Assembly: GCA_037043455.1 (NCBI GenBank)
Contig: JAWPHD010005076.1
Span: forward strand, 107,493 to 171,492
Direction: 5' to 3'
Source: Cyrtodaria siliqua
Taxonomy: Eukaryota; Mollusca; Bivalvia; Adapedonta; Hiatellidae
DNA length: 64,000 nt
A model generated the notes under the pieces. It saw only the letters and a program-made list of their open reading frames with translations. It ran no database searches and was not told the DNA's origin. Position numbers and translations under genes: made by a program. The stretch's first letter is position 1; each line of letters begins with the position of its first letter. Positions 1 to 13,499 of this stretch are shown one piece after another.

Positions 1-3000
1 AGTAGTGAATACAGAATAAGGCACAGACAGTAGTGAATACAGAATAAGGCACAGACAGTAGTGAATACAGAATAAGGCAAAGACAGTAGTGAATACAGAA
101 TAAGGCACAGACAGTAGTGAATACTGAATAAGGCAAAGACAGTAGTGAATACAGAATAAGGCACAGACAGTAGTGAATACAGAATAAGGCAAAGACAGTA
201 GTGAATACAGAATAAGGCACAGACAGTAGTGAATACTGAATAAGGCAAAGACAGTAGTGAATACAGAATAAGGCACAGACAGTAGTGAATACTGAATAAG
301 GCAAAGACAGTAGTGAATACAGAATAAGGCACAGACAGTAGTGAATACAGAATAAGGCACAGACAGTAGTGGATACAGAATAAGGCACAGACAGTAGTGA
401 ATACAGAATAAGGCAAAGACAGTAGTGAATACCGAATAAGGCACAGACAGTAGTGAATACCGAATAAGGCAAAGACAGTAGTGTATACATAATAAGGCAC
501 AGACAGTAGTGAATACAGAATAAGGCACGGACAGTAGTGGATACAGAATAAGGCACAGACAGTAGTGAATACTGAATAAGGCAAAGACAGTAGTGAATAC
601 AGAATAAGGCACAGACAGTAGTGAATACTGAAAAAGGCAAAGACAGTAGTGAATACAGAATAAGGCACGGACAGTGGTGAATACAGAATAAGGCACAGAC
701 CGTGGTGGATATAGAATAAGGCACGGACAGTAGTGGATACTGAATAAGGCAAAGACAGTAGTGAATACAGAATAAGGCAAAGACAGTAGTGAATACTGAA
801 TAAGGCAAAGACAGTAGTGAATACAGAATAAGGCAAAGACAGTAGTGAATACAGAATAAGGCACATGCAGTGGTGAATACAGAATAAGGCACGGACAGTA
901 GTGGATACAGAATAAGGCACAGACCGTGGTGGATACAGAATAAGGCACAGACCGTGGTGGATACAGAATAAGGCACGGACAGTAGTGAATACTGAATAAG
1001 GCACGGACAGTAGTGAATACAGAATAAGGCAAAGACAGTAGTGAATACTGAATAAGGCAAAGACAGTAGTGAATACTGAATAAGGCAAAGACAGTAGTGA
1101 ATACAGAATAAGGCAAAGACAGTAGTGAATACTGAATAAGGCAAAGACAGTAGTGAATACAGAATAAGGCAAAGACAGTAGTGAATACAGAAAAAGGCAC
1201 AGACAGTAGTGAATGCAGAATAAGACAGAGACAGTAGTGAAAGCAAAATAAGGCACAGACAGTAGTGAATACTGAATAAGGCACATACAGTAGTGAATAC
1301 AGAATAAGGCAAAGACAGTAGTGAATACAGAATAAGGCACATACAGTAGTGAATACAGAATAAGGCACAGACAGTAGTGAATACTGAATAAGGCACAGAC
1401 AGTAGTGAATACAGAATAAGGCACAGACAGTAGTGAATACAGAATAAGGCAGGGACAGTAGTGAATACAGAATAAGGCACGGACAGTAGTGAATACTGAA
1501 TAAGGCAAAGACAGTAGTGAATACAGAATAAGGCACAGACAGTAGTGGATACAGAATAAGGCACAGACAGTAGTGAATACTGAATAAGGCAAAGACAGTA
1601 GTGAATACAGAATAAGGCAAAGACAGTAGTGAATACAGAATAAGGCACAGACAGTAGTGAATACAGAATAAGGCAAAGACAGTAGTGACTACAGAATAAG
1701 GCACAGACAGTAGTGAATACAGAATAAGGCACAGACAGTAGTGAATACTGAATAAGGCAAAGACAGTAGTGACTACAGAATAAGGCACAGACAGTAGTGA
1801 ATACAGAATAAGGCAAAGACAGTAGTGGATACAGAATAAGGCACAGACAGTAGTGACTACAGAATAAGGCACAGACAGTAGTGAATACAGAATAAGGCAA
1901 AGACAGTAGTGGATACAGAATAAGGCACAGACAGTAGTGAATACTGAATAAGGCAAAGACAGTAGTGACTACAGAATAAGGCACAGACAGTAGTGAATAC
2001 AGAATAAGGCACAGACAGTAGTGAATACTGAATAAGGCAAAGACAGTAGTGAATACAGAATAAGGCAAAGACAGTAGTGGATACAGAATAAGGCACAGAC
2101 AGTAGTGAATACAGAATAAGGCAAAGACAGTAGTGAATAAACAATAAGGCAAAGACAGTAGTGTATACATAATAAGGCACAGACAGTAGTGAATACTGAA
2201 TAAGGCAAAGACAGTAGTGGATACAGAATAAGGCACAGACAGTAGTGGATACTGAATAAGGCACAGACAGTAGTGAATACAGAATAAGGCACAGACAGTA
2301 GTGTATACTGAATAAGGCAAAGACAGTAGTGAATACAGAATAAGGCAAAGACAGTAGTGGATACAGAATAAGGCACAGACAGTAGTGAATACTGAATAAG
2401 GCAAAGACAGTAGTGAATACAGAATAAGGCACAGACAGTAGTGAATACTGAATAAGGCAAAGACAGTAGTGAATACAGAATAAGGCAAAGACAGTAGTGG
2501 ATACAGAATAAGGCACAGACAGTAGTGAATACAGAATAAGGCAAAGACAGTAGTGACTACAGAATAAGGCACAGACAGTAGTGAATACCGAATAAGGCAC
2601 AGACAGTAGTGGATACCGAATAAGGCAAAGACAGTAGTGTATACATAATAAGGCACAGACAGTAGTGAATACTGAATAAGGCAAAGACAGTAGTGGATAC
2701 AGAATAAGGCACAGACAGTAGTGGATACCGAATAAGGCACAGACAGTAGTGAATACCGAATAAGGCACAGACAGTAGTGAATACCGAATAAGGCACAGAC
2801 AGTAGTGTATACCGAATAAGGCACAGACAGTAGTGGATACAGAATAAGGCACAGACAGTAGTGAATACAGAATAAGGCACAGACAGTAGTGAATACAGAA
2901 TAAGGCACAGACAGTAGTGGATACCGAATAAGGCAAAGACAGTAGTGTATACATAATAAGGCACAGACAGTAGTGAATACTGAATAAGGCAAAGACAGTA

Positions 3001-6000
3001 GTGGATACAGAATAAGGCACAGACAGTAGTGGATACCGAATAAGGCACAGACAGTAGTGAATACCGAATAAGGCACAGACAGTAGTGAATACCGAATAAG
3101 GCACAGACAGTAGTGTATACCGAATAAGGCACAGACAGTAGTGGATACAGAATAAGGCACAGACAGTAGTGAATACAGAATAAGGCACAGACAGTAGTGA
3201 ATACAGAATAAGGCAAAGACAGTAGTGAATACAGAATAAGGCACAGACAGTAGTGAATACAGAATAAGGCACAGACAGTAGTGGATACCGAATAAGGCAA
3301 AGACAGTAGTGTATACATAATAAGGCACAGACAGTAGTGGATACAGAATAAGGCACAGACAGTAGTGAATACTGAATAAGGCAAAGACAGTAGTGGATAC
3401 AGAATAAGGCACAGACAGTAGTGGATACTGAATAAGGCACAGACAGTAGTGAATACCGAATAAGGCACAGACAGTAGTGAATACCGAATAAGGCACAGAC
3501 AGTAGTGGATACCGAATAAGGCAAAGACAGTAGTGTATACATAATAAGGCACAGACAGTAGTGGATACAGAATAAGGCAAAGACAGTAGTGAATACAGAA
3601 TAAGGCACAGACAGTAGTGAATACAGAATAAGGCAAAGACAGTAGTGAATACAGAATAAGGCACAGACAGTAGTGAATACCGAATAAGGCACAGACAGTA
3701 GTGAATACAGAATAAGGCACAGACAGTAGTGGATACCGAATAAGGCAAAGACAGTAGTGTATACATAATAAGGCACAGACAGTAGTGAATACTGAATAAG
3801 GCACAGACAGTAGTGAATACAGAATAAGGCACAGACCGTGGTGAATACAGAATAAGGCACAGACAGTAGTGAATACCGAATAAGGCACAGACAGTAGTGA
3901 ATACTGAATAAGGCACAGACAGTAGTGGATACAGAATAAGGCACAGACAGTAGTGAATACAGAATAAGGCACAGACCGTGGTGAATACAGAATAAGGCAC
4001 AGACAGTAGTGAATACCGAATAAGGCAAAGACAGTAGTGTATACATAATAAGGCACAGACAGTAGTGAATACAGAATAAGGCACGGACAGTAGTGGATAC
4101 AGAATAAGGCACAGACAGTAGTGAATACTGAATAAGGCAAAGACAGTAGTGAATACAGAATAAGGCACAGACAGTAGTGGATACAGAATAAGGCACAGAC
4201 AGTAGTGAATACCGAATAAGGCACAGACAGAAGTGAATACAGAATAAGGCAAATACAGTATTGAATACAGAATAAGGCAAAGACAGTAGTGAATACCGAA
4301 TAAGGCACAGACAGTAGTGAATACCGAATAAGGCAAAGACAGTTGTGAAAACCGAATAAGGCACAGACCGTGGTGAATACAGAATAAGGCACAGACAGTA
4401 GTGAATACCGAATAAGGCACAGACCGTGGTGAATACAGAATAAGGCACAGACCGTGGTGAATACTGAATAAGGCAAAGACAGTAGTGTATACATAATAAG
4501 GCACAGACCGTGGTGAATACAGAATAAGGCACAGACAGTAGTGAATACAGAATAAGGCAAAGACCGTAGTGTATACATAATAAGGCACAGACCGTGGTGA
4601 ATACAGAATAAGGCACATACAGTAGTGAATACCGAATAAGGCAAAGACAGTAGTGGATACAGAATAAGGCACAGACAGTAGTGGATACAGAATAAGGCAC
4701 AGACAGTAGTGAATACCGAATAAGGCAAAGACAGTAGTGGATACAGAATAAGGCACAGACAGTAGTGGATACAGAATAAGGCAAAGACAGTAGTGAATAC
4801 CGAATAAGGCAAAGACAGTAGTGGATACAGAATAAGGCAAAGACAGTAGTGGATACAGAATAAGGCACAGACAGTAGTGAATACTGAATAAGGCAAAGAC
4901 AGTAGTGAATACCGAATAAGGCAAAGACAGTAGTGGATACAGAATAAGGCAAAGACAGTAGTGGATACAGAATAAGGCACAGACAGTAGTGAATACTGAA
5001 TAAGGCAAAGACAGTAGTGAATACCGAATAAGGCAAAGACAGTAGTGGATACAGAATAAGGCAAAGACAGTAGTGAATACAGAATAAGGCACAGACAGTA
5101 GTGTATACATAATAAGGCACAGACAGTAGTGAATACTGAATAAGGCACAGACAGTAGTGAATACTGAATAAGGCAAAGACAGTAGTGTATACATAATAAG
5201 GCACAGACCGTGGTGAATACTGAATAAGGCAAAGACAGTAGTGTAAACATAATAAGGCACAGACAGTAGTGAATACAGAATAAGGCACAGACAGTAGTGA
5301 ATACTGAATAAGGCAAAGACAGTAGTGTATACATAATAAGGCACAGACCGTGGTGAATACTGAATAAGGCAAAGACAGTAGTGTATACATAATAAGGCAC
5401 AGACAGTAGTGTATACATAATAAGGCACAGACAGTAGTGAATACTGAATAAGGCACATACAGTAGTGAATACAGAATAAGGCACAGACCGTGGTGAATAC
5501 AGAATAAGGCACAGACAGTAGTGAATACTGAATAAGGCACAGACCGTGGTGAATACTGAATAAGGCACAGACAGTAGTGAATACTGAATAAGGCACAGAC
5601 CGTGGTGAATACTGAATAAGGCAAAGACAGTAGTGTATACATAATAAGGCACAGACCGTGGTGAATACTGAATAAGGCAAAGACAGTAGTGTATACATAA
5701 TAAGGCAAAGACAGTAGTGAATACTGAATAAGGCAAAGACAGTAGTGTATACATAATAAGGCAAAGACAGTAGTGTATACATAATAAGGCAAAGACAGTA
5801 GTGTATACATAATAAGGCACAGACCGTGGTGAATACTGAATAAGGCACAGACAGTAGTGTATACATAATAAGGCAAAGACAGTAGTGTATACATAATAAG
5901 GCAAAGACAGTAGTGTATACATAATAAGGCACAGACAGTAGTGAATACTGAATAAGGCAAAGACAGTAGTGTATACATAATAAGGCACAGACAGTAGTGA

Positions 6001-9000
6001 ATACTGAATAAGGCACAGACAGTAGTGAATACTGAATAAGGCAAAGACAGTAGTGTATACATAATAAGGCACAGACCGTGGTGAATACTGAATAAGGCAA
6101 AGACAGTAGTGTATACATAATAAGGCACAGACAGTAGTGAATACTGAATAAGGCACAGACAGTAGTGAATACTGAATAAGGCAAAGACAGTAGTGTATAC
6201 ATAATAAGGCACAGACCGTGGTGAATACTGAATAAGGCAAAGACAGTAGTGTATACATAATAAGGCACAGACAGTAGTGAATACTGAATAAGGCAAAGAC
6301 AGTAGTGTATACATAATAAGGCAAAGACAGTGGTGAATACTGAATAAGGCAAAGACAGTAGTGTATACATAATAAGGCACAGACAGTAGTGTATACATAA
6401 TAAGGCAAAGACAGTAGTGAATACTGAATAAGGCACAGACAGTAGTGAATACTGAATAAGGCAAAGACAGTAGTGTATACATAATAAGGCACAGACCGTG
6501 GTGAATACTGAATAAGGCAAAGACAGTAGTGTATACATAATAAGGCAAAGACAGTAGTGAATACTGAATAAGGCAAAGACAGTAGTGTATACATAATAAG
6601 GCAAAGACAGTAGTGTATACATAATAAGGCAAAGACAGTAGTGTATACATAATAAGGCACAGACCGTGGTGAATACTGAATAAGGCAAAGACAGTAGTGT
6701 ATACATAATAAGGCAAAGACAGTAGTGAATACTGAATAAGGCAAAGACAGTAGTGTATACATAATAAGGCAAAGACAGTAGTGTATACATAATAAGGCAA
6801 AGACAGTAGTGTATACATAATAAGGCACAGACAGTAGTGAATACTGAATAAGGCACAGACAGTAGTGAATACTGAATAAGGCAAAGACAGTAGTGTATAC
6901 ATAATAAGGCACAGACCGTGGTGAATACTGAATAAGGCAAAGACAGTAGTGTATACATAATAAGGCACAGACAGTAGTGAATACTGAATAAGGCAAAGAC
7001 AGTAGTGTATACATAATAAGGCAAAGACAGTGGTGAATACTGAATAAGGCAAAGACAGTAGTGTATACATAATAAGGCACAGACAGTAGTGTATACATAA
7101 TAAGGCAAAGACAGTAGTGAATACTGAATAAGGCACAGACAGTAGTGAATACTGAATAAGGCAAAGACAGTAGTGTATACATAATAAGGCACAGACCGTG
7201 GTGAATACTGAATAAGGCAAAGACAGTAGTGTATACATAATAAGGCAAAGACAGTAGTGAATACTGAATAAGGCAAAGACAGTAGTGTATACATAATAAG
7301 GCAAAGACAGTAGTGTATACATAATAAGGCAAAGACAGTAGTGTATACATAATAAGGCACAGACCGTGGTGAATACTGAATAAGGCACAGACAGTAGTGT
7401 ATACATAATAAGGCAAAGACAGTAGTGTATACATAATAAGGCAAAGACAGTAGTGTATACATAATAAGGCACAGACAGTAGTGAATACTGAATAAGGCAA
7501 AGACAGTAGTGTATACATAATAAGGCACAGACAGTAGTGAATACTGAATAAGGCACAGACAGTAGTGAATACTGAATAAGGCAAAGACAGTAGTGTATAC
7601 ATAATAAGGCACAGACCGTGGTGAATACTGAATAAGGCAAAGACAGTAGTGTATACATAATAAGGCACAGACAGTAGTGAATACTGAATAAGGCACAGAC
7701 AGTAGTGAATACTGAATAAGGCAAAGACAGTAGTGTATACATAATAAGGCACAGACCGTGGTGAATACTGAATAAGGCAAAGACAGTAGTGTATATATAA
7801 TAAGGCACAGACAGTAGTGAATACTGAATAAGGCAAAGACAGTAGTGTATACATAATAAGGCAAAGACAGTGGTGAATACTGAATAAGGCAAAGACAGTA
7901 GTGTATACATAATAAGGCACAGACAGTAGTGTATACATAATAAGGCAAAGACAGTAGTGAATACTGAATAAGGCACAGACAGTAGTGAATACTGAATAAG
8001 GCAAAGACAGTAGTGTATACATAATAAGGCAAAGACAGTAGTGAATACTGAATAAGGCACAGACAGTAGTGAATACTGAATAAGGCAAAGACAGTAGTGT
8101 ATACATAATAAGGCACAGACCGTGGTGAATACTGAATAAGGCAAAGACAGTAGTGTATACATAATAAGGCACAGACAGTAGTGAATACTGAATAAGGCAC
8201 AGACAGTAGTGAATACTGAATAAGGCAAAGACAGTAGTGTATACATAATAAGGCACAGACAGTAGTGAATACTGAATAAGGCACAGACAGTAGTGAATAC
8301 TGAATAAGGCAAAGACAGTAGTGTATACATAATAAGGCACAGACAGTAGTGAATACTGAATAAGGCACAGACCGTGGTGAATACTGAATAAGGCAAAGAC
8401 AGTAGTGTATACATAATAAGGCACAGACAGTAGTGAATACCGAATAAGGCACAGACAGTAGTGAATACTGAATAAGGCAAAGACAGTAGTGTATACATAA
8501 TAAGGCACAGACCGTGGTGAATACAGAATAAGGCACAGACAGTAGTGAATACAGAATAAGGCAAAGACCGTAGTGTATACATAATAAGGCACAGACCGTG
8601 GTGAATACAGAATAAGGCACATACAGTAGTGAATACCGAATAAGGCAAAGACAGTAGTGGATACAGAATAAGGCACAGACAGTAGTGGATACAGAATAAG
8701 GCACAGACAGTAGTGAATACCGAATAAGGCAAAGGAAGTAGTGGATACAGAATAAGGCACAGACAGTAGTGGATACAGAATAAGGCACAGACAGTAGTGA
8801 ATACCGAATAAGGCACAGACAGTAGTGAATACTGAATAAGGCAAAGACAGTAGTGAATACAGAATAAGGCACAGACAGTAGTGGATACCGAATAAGGCAC
8901 AGACAGTAGTGGATACAGAATAAGGCACAGACAGTAGTGAATACCGAATAAGGCACAGACAGAAGTGAATACAGAATAAGGCAAATACAGTATTGAATAC

Positions 9001-12000
9001 AGAATAAGGCAAAGACAGTAGTGAATACCGAATAAGGCACAGACAGTAGTGAATACCGAATAAGGCAAAGACAGTAGTGTATACATAATAAGGCACAGAC
9101 AGTAGTGAATACAGAATAAGGCACAGACAGTAGTGAATACTGAATAAGGCACAGACAGTAGTGAATACTGAATAAGGCAAAGACAGTAGTGGATACTGAA
9201 TAAGGCACAGACAGTAGTGAATACTGAATAAGGCACAGACAGTAGTGAATACCGAATAAGGCAAAGACAGTAGTGGATACTGAATAAGGCACAGACAGTA
9301 GTGAATACTGAATAAGGCACAGACAGTAGTGAATACCGAATAAGGCACAGACAGTAGTGAATACCGAATAAGGCACAGACAGTAGTGAATACCGAATAAG
9401 GCACAGACAGAAGTGAATACAGAATAAGGCAAATACAGTATTGAATACAGAATAAGGCAAAGACAGTAGTGAATACCGAATAAGGCACAGACAGTAGTGA
9501 ATACCGAATAAGGCAAAGACAGTAGTGTATACATAATAAGGCACAGACAGTAGTGAATACTGAATAAGGCAAAGACAGTAGTGGATACTGAATAAGGCAC
9601 AGACAGTAGTGAATACTGAATAAGGCACAGACAGTAGTGAATACCGAATAAGGCAAAGACAGTAGTGGATACTGAATAAGGCACAGACAGTAGTGAATAC
9701 CGAATAAGGCACAGACAGTAGTGAATACCGAATAAGGCAAAGACAGTAGTGGATACTGAATAAGGCACAGACAGTAGTGAATACCGAATAAGGCACAGAC
9801 AGTAGTGAATACCGAATAAGGCAAAGACAGTGGTGAATACAGAATAAGGCACAGACAGTGGTGAATACCGAATAAGGCACATACAGTAGTGAATACCGAA
9901 TAAGGCAAAGACAGTAGTGGATACAGAATAAGGCACAGACAGTAGTGGATACAGAATAAGGCACAGACAGTAGTGAATACCGAATAAGGCACAGACAGTA
10001 GTGAATACTGAATAAGGCAAAGACAGTAGTGAATACAGAATAAGGCACAGACAGTAGTGGATACCGAATAAGGCAAAGACAGTAGTGGATACAGAATAAG
10101 GCACAGACAGTAGTGAATACCGAATAAGGCACAGACAGAAGTGAATACAGAATAAGGCAAATACAGTATTGAATACAGAATAAGGCAAAGACAGTAGTGA
10201 ATACCGAATAAGGCACAGACAGTAGTGAATACCGAATAAGGCAAAGACAGTAGTGAAAACCGAATAAGGCAAATACAGTATTGAATACAGAATAAGGCAC
10301 AGACAGTAGTGAATACCGAATAAGGCACAGACAGTAGTGAATACCGAATAAGGCAAAGACAGTAGTGGATACAGAATAAGGCACAGACAGTAGTGAATAC
10401 CGAATAAGGCACAGACAGTAGTGAATACTGAATAAGGCACAGACAGTAGTGAATACTGAATAAGGCACAGACAGTAGTGAATACTGAATAAGGCACAGAC
10501 AGTAGTGAATACCGAATAAGGCAAAGACAGTAGTGGATACAGAATAAGGCACAGACAGTAGTGAATACCGAATAAGGCACAGACAGTAGTGAATACCGAA
10601 TAAGGCACAGACAGTAGTGAATACTGAATAAGGCAAAGACAGTAGTGAATAAAGAATAAGGTAAAGACAGTAGTGGATACAGAATAAGGCACAGACAGTA
10701 GTGAATACCGAATAAGGGAAATACAGTCGTGAATACAGATTAAGGCAAAGACAGTAGTGAATACCGAGTAAGGCACAGACAGTAATGAATACCGAATAAG
10801 GCAAAGACAGTAGTGAATACAGAATAAGGCAAAGACACTAGTGAATACCGGATATGGCACAGACAGTAGTGAATACCGAATAAGGCAAAGACAGTAGTGA
10901 ATACCGAATAAGGCACAGACAGTAGTGAATAACGAATAAGGCACAGACAGTAGTGAATACAGACTAAGGCACAGACAGTAGTGAATATAGAATAAGGCAA
11001 ATACAGTAGTGAGTACAGAATAAGGCAAATACAGTAGTGAATACAGAATAAGGCAAAGACAGTAGTGAATACAGAATAAGACACAGACAGTAGTGAATAC
11101 CGAATAAGGCACAGACAGAAGTGAATACAGAATAAGGCAAATACAGTATTGAATACAGAATAAGGCAAAGACAGTAGTGAATACCGAATAAGTCACGGAC
11201 AGTAGTGAATACCGAATAAGGCAAAGACAGTAGTGAATACCGAATAAGGCACAGGCAGTAGTGAATACTGATTAAGGCAAAGGCAGTAGTGAATACAGAA
11301 TAAAGCACAGACAGTAGTGAATGCCGAATAAGGCAAAGACAGTAGTGAATACAGAATAAGCCAAAGACACTAGTGAATACCGAATAAGGCACAGACAGTA
11401 GTGAATAAACCGAATAAGGCAAAGACAGTAGTGAATACCGAATAAGGCAAAGACAGTAGTGAATACAGAATAAGGCAAAGACAGTTGTGAAGACCGAATA
11501 AAGCACAGACAGTAGTGAATACCGAATAAGGCACAGACAGTAGTGAATACAGAATAAGGCACAGACAGTAGTGAATACCGAATAAGGCAAAGACAGTAGT
11601 TAATACCGAATAAGGCAAAGACAGTAGTGAATACAGAATAAGCCAAAGACAGTTGTGAAGACTGAATAAGGCACGGACAGTAGTGAATACCGAATGAGGC
11701 AAAGACAGTAGTGAATACCGAATAAGGCAAAGACAGTAGTGAATACAGAATAAGGCAAAGACAGTTGTAAAGACAGAATAAGGCACAGACAGTAGTGAAT
11801 ACCGAATAAGGCACGGACAGTAGTGAATACCGAATAAGGCAAAGACAGTAGTGAATACCGAATAAGGCAAAGACAGTAGTGAATACCGAATAAGGCAAAG
11901 ACAGTAGTGAATACAGAATAAGGCAAAGACAGTAGTGAATACAGAATAAGGCACAGACAGTAGTGAATACCGAATAAGGCACAGACAGTAGTGACTACAG

Positions 12001-13287
12001 AATAAGGCACAGACAGTAGTGAATACAGAATAAGGCACAGACAGTAGTGAATACCGAATAAGGCACAGACAGTAGTGAATACCGAATAAGGCAAAGACAG
12101 TAGTGAATACAGAATAAGGCAAATACAGTAGTGAATACCGAATAAGGCACAGACAGTAGTGAATACTGAATAAGGCACAGACAGTAGTGAATACAGAATA
12201 AGGCAAAGACAGTAGTGAATACCGAATAAGGCACAGACAGTAGTGAATACCGAATAAGGCACAGACAGTAGTGAATACCGAATAAGGCAAAGACAGTAGT
12301 GAATACCGAATAAGGCACAGACAGTAGTGAATACAGAATAAGGCAAATACAGTAGTGAATACCGAATAAGGCACAGACAGTAGTGAATACCGAATAAGGC
12401 AAAGACAGTAGTGAATACAGAATAAGGCAAATACAGTAGTGAATACCGAATAAGGCACAGCCAGTAGTGACTACCGAATAAGGCAAAGACAGTAGTGAAT
12501 ACAGAATAAGGCAAAGACAGTAGTGAATACTGAATAAGGCACAGACAGTAATGAATACAGAATAAGGCAAAGATAGTAGTGAATACAGAATAAGGCAAAT
12601 ACAGTAGTGAATACCGAATAAGGCACAGACAGTAGTGAATTCCGAATAAGGCAAAGACAGTAGTGAATACCGAATAAGGCACAGACAGTAGTGAATACAG
12701 AATAAGGCAAATACAGTAGTGAATACCGAATAAGGCACAGACAGTTGTGAATACCGAATAAGGCAAAGACAGTAGTGAATACAGAATAAGGCAAAGACAG
12801 CAGTGAATACAGAATAAGGCACAGACAGAAGTGAATAATGAATAAGGCACAGACAGTAGTGAATACCGAATAAGGCACAGACAGTAGTGAATACCAAATA
12901 AGGCACAGACAGTAGTGAATACCGAATAAGGCACAGACAGTAGTGAATACCGAATAAGGCACAGACAGTAGTGAATACCCAATAAGGCACAGACAGTAGT
13001 GATTACCGAATAAGGCACAGACAGTAGTGAATACCGAATAAGGCACAGACAGTAGTGAATACCAAATAAGGCACAGACAGTAGTGATTACCGAATAAGGC
13101 ACAGACAGTAGTGAATACCGAATAAGGCACAGACAGTAGTGAATACCAAATAAGGCACAGACAGTAGTGAATACCCAATAAGGCACAGACAGTAGTGAAT
13201 ACCGAATAAGGCACATGCAGTAGTGACTACAGAATAAGGCAAAGACAGTAGTGAATACAGAATAAGGCACAGACAGTAGTGAATACC
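1..13287. repeat. 28-bp satellite array, about 475 units
   Basis: A tandem array with a 28-bp unit. The first unit is at 1-28, begins agtagtgaatac and ends ggcacagac. Successive units differ by substitutions at a few sites: the base after aatac (a, t or c), cacag versus caaag, acagtagtg versus accgtggtg, and a gtatacataat form. Spacing is almost invariant. The agtagtg block starts at 1, is still exactly in phase at 4229 (151 units later), and marker repeats keep multiples of 28 to beyond 11.1 kb. The only net shift I found is a 2-bp insertion near 11408. The array runs off the left edge of the window and stops at about 13287. The minus strand of the consensus has no stop codon in any frame, which produces very long open frames. 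I read these as a repeat artefact, not genes. Confidence 0.97.
5100..8420. repeat. Sub-block of the 28-bp array rich in the gtatacataat variant, with higher-order repeats
   Basis: In this part of the array units of the gtatacataat type alternate with gaatactgaat units in longer repeating patterns. A five-unit (140-bp) pattern is visible between 6051 and 6191. A block starting at 6321 recurs almost unchanged for about 370 bp at 7021, which is 25 units away. Its marker tggtgaatac recurs again at 7861, 30 units further on. The flanking parts of the array are dominated by other variants: aatacag and aatactg to the left, aataccg to the right. Confidence 0.85.
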
Positions 13288-13499
13288 ATTAGGAAAATTT
13301 AAAAACAAGAAATCCACGGATTCACATGTCTCACCTAACGGGGCTGGACTTAAAAATAAAAACGACTCTTATATCAAGGGTTGTCGACATACACCTGGTA
13401 ATCATTGGCAAGAGGGCCTGTGGACGCTCTACTGGCTAACATGGCTCTTATAACATCAATGAAGCGAGTGACTGCCATTAATTTTACGTTTTTTTGGAA

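Noticed and set aside
1857..11196. Minus-strand open frames of about 2,900 codons rich in PYSVFTTV and CLCLI motifs
   Set aside because: They are translations of the 28-bp satellite. Because 28 is not a multiple of 3, every frame gives the same 28-residue repeat, and the consensus has no stop in any minus frame. No flanking exon, signal or family match.
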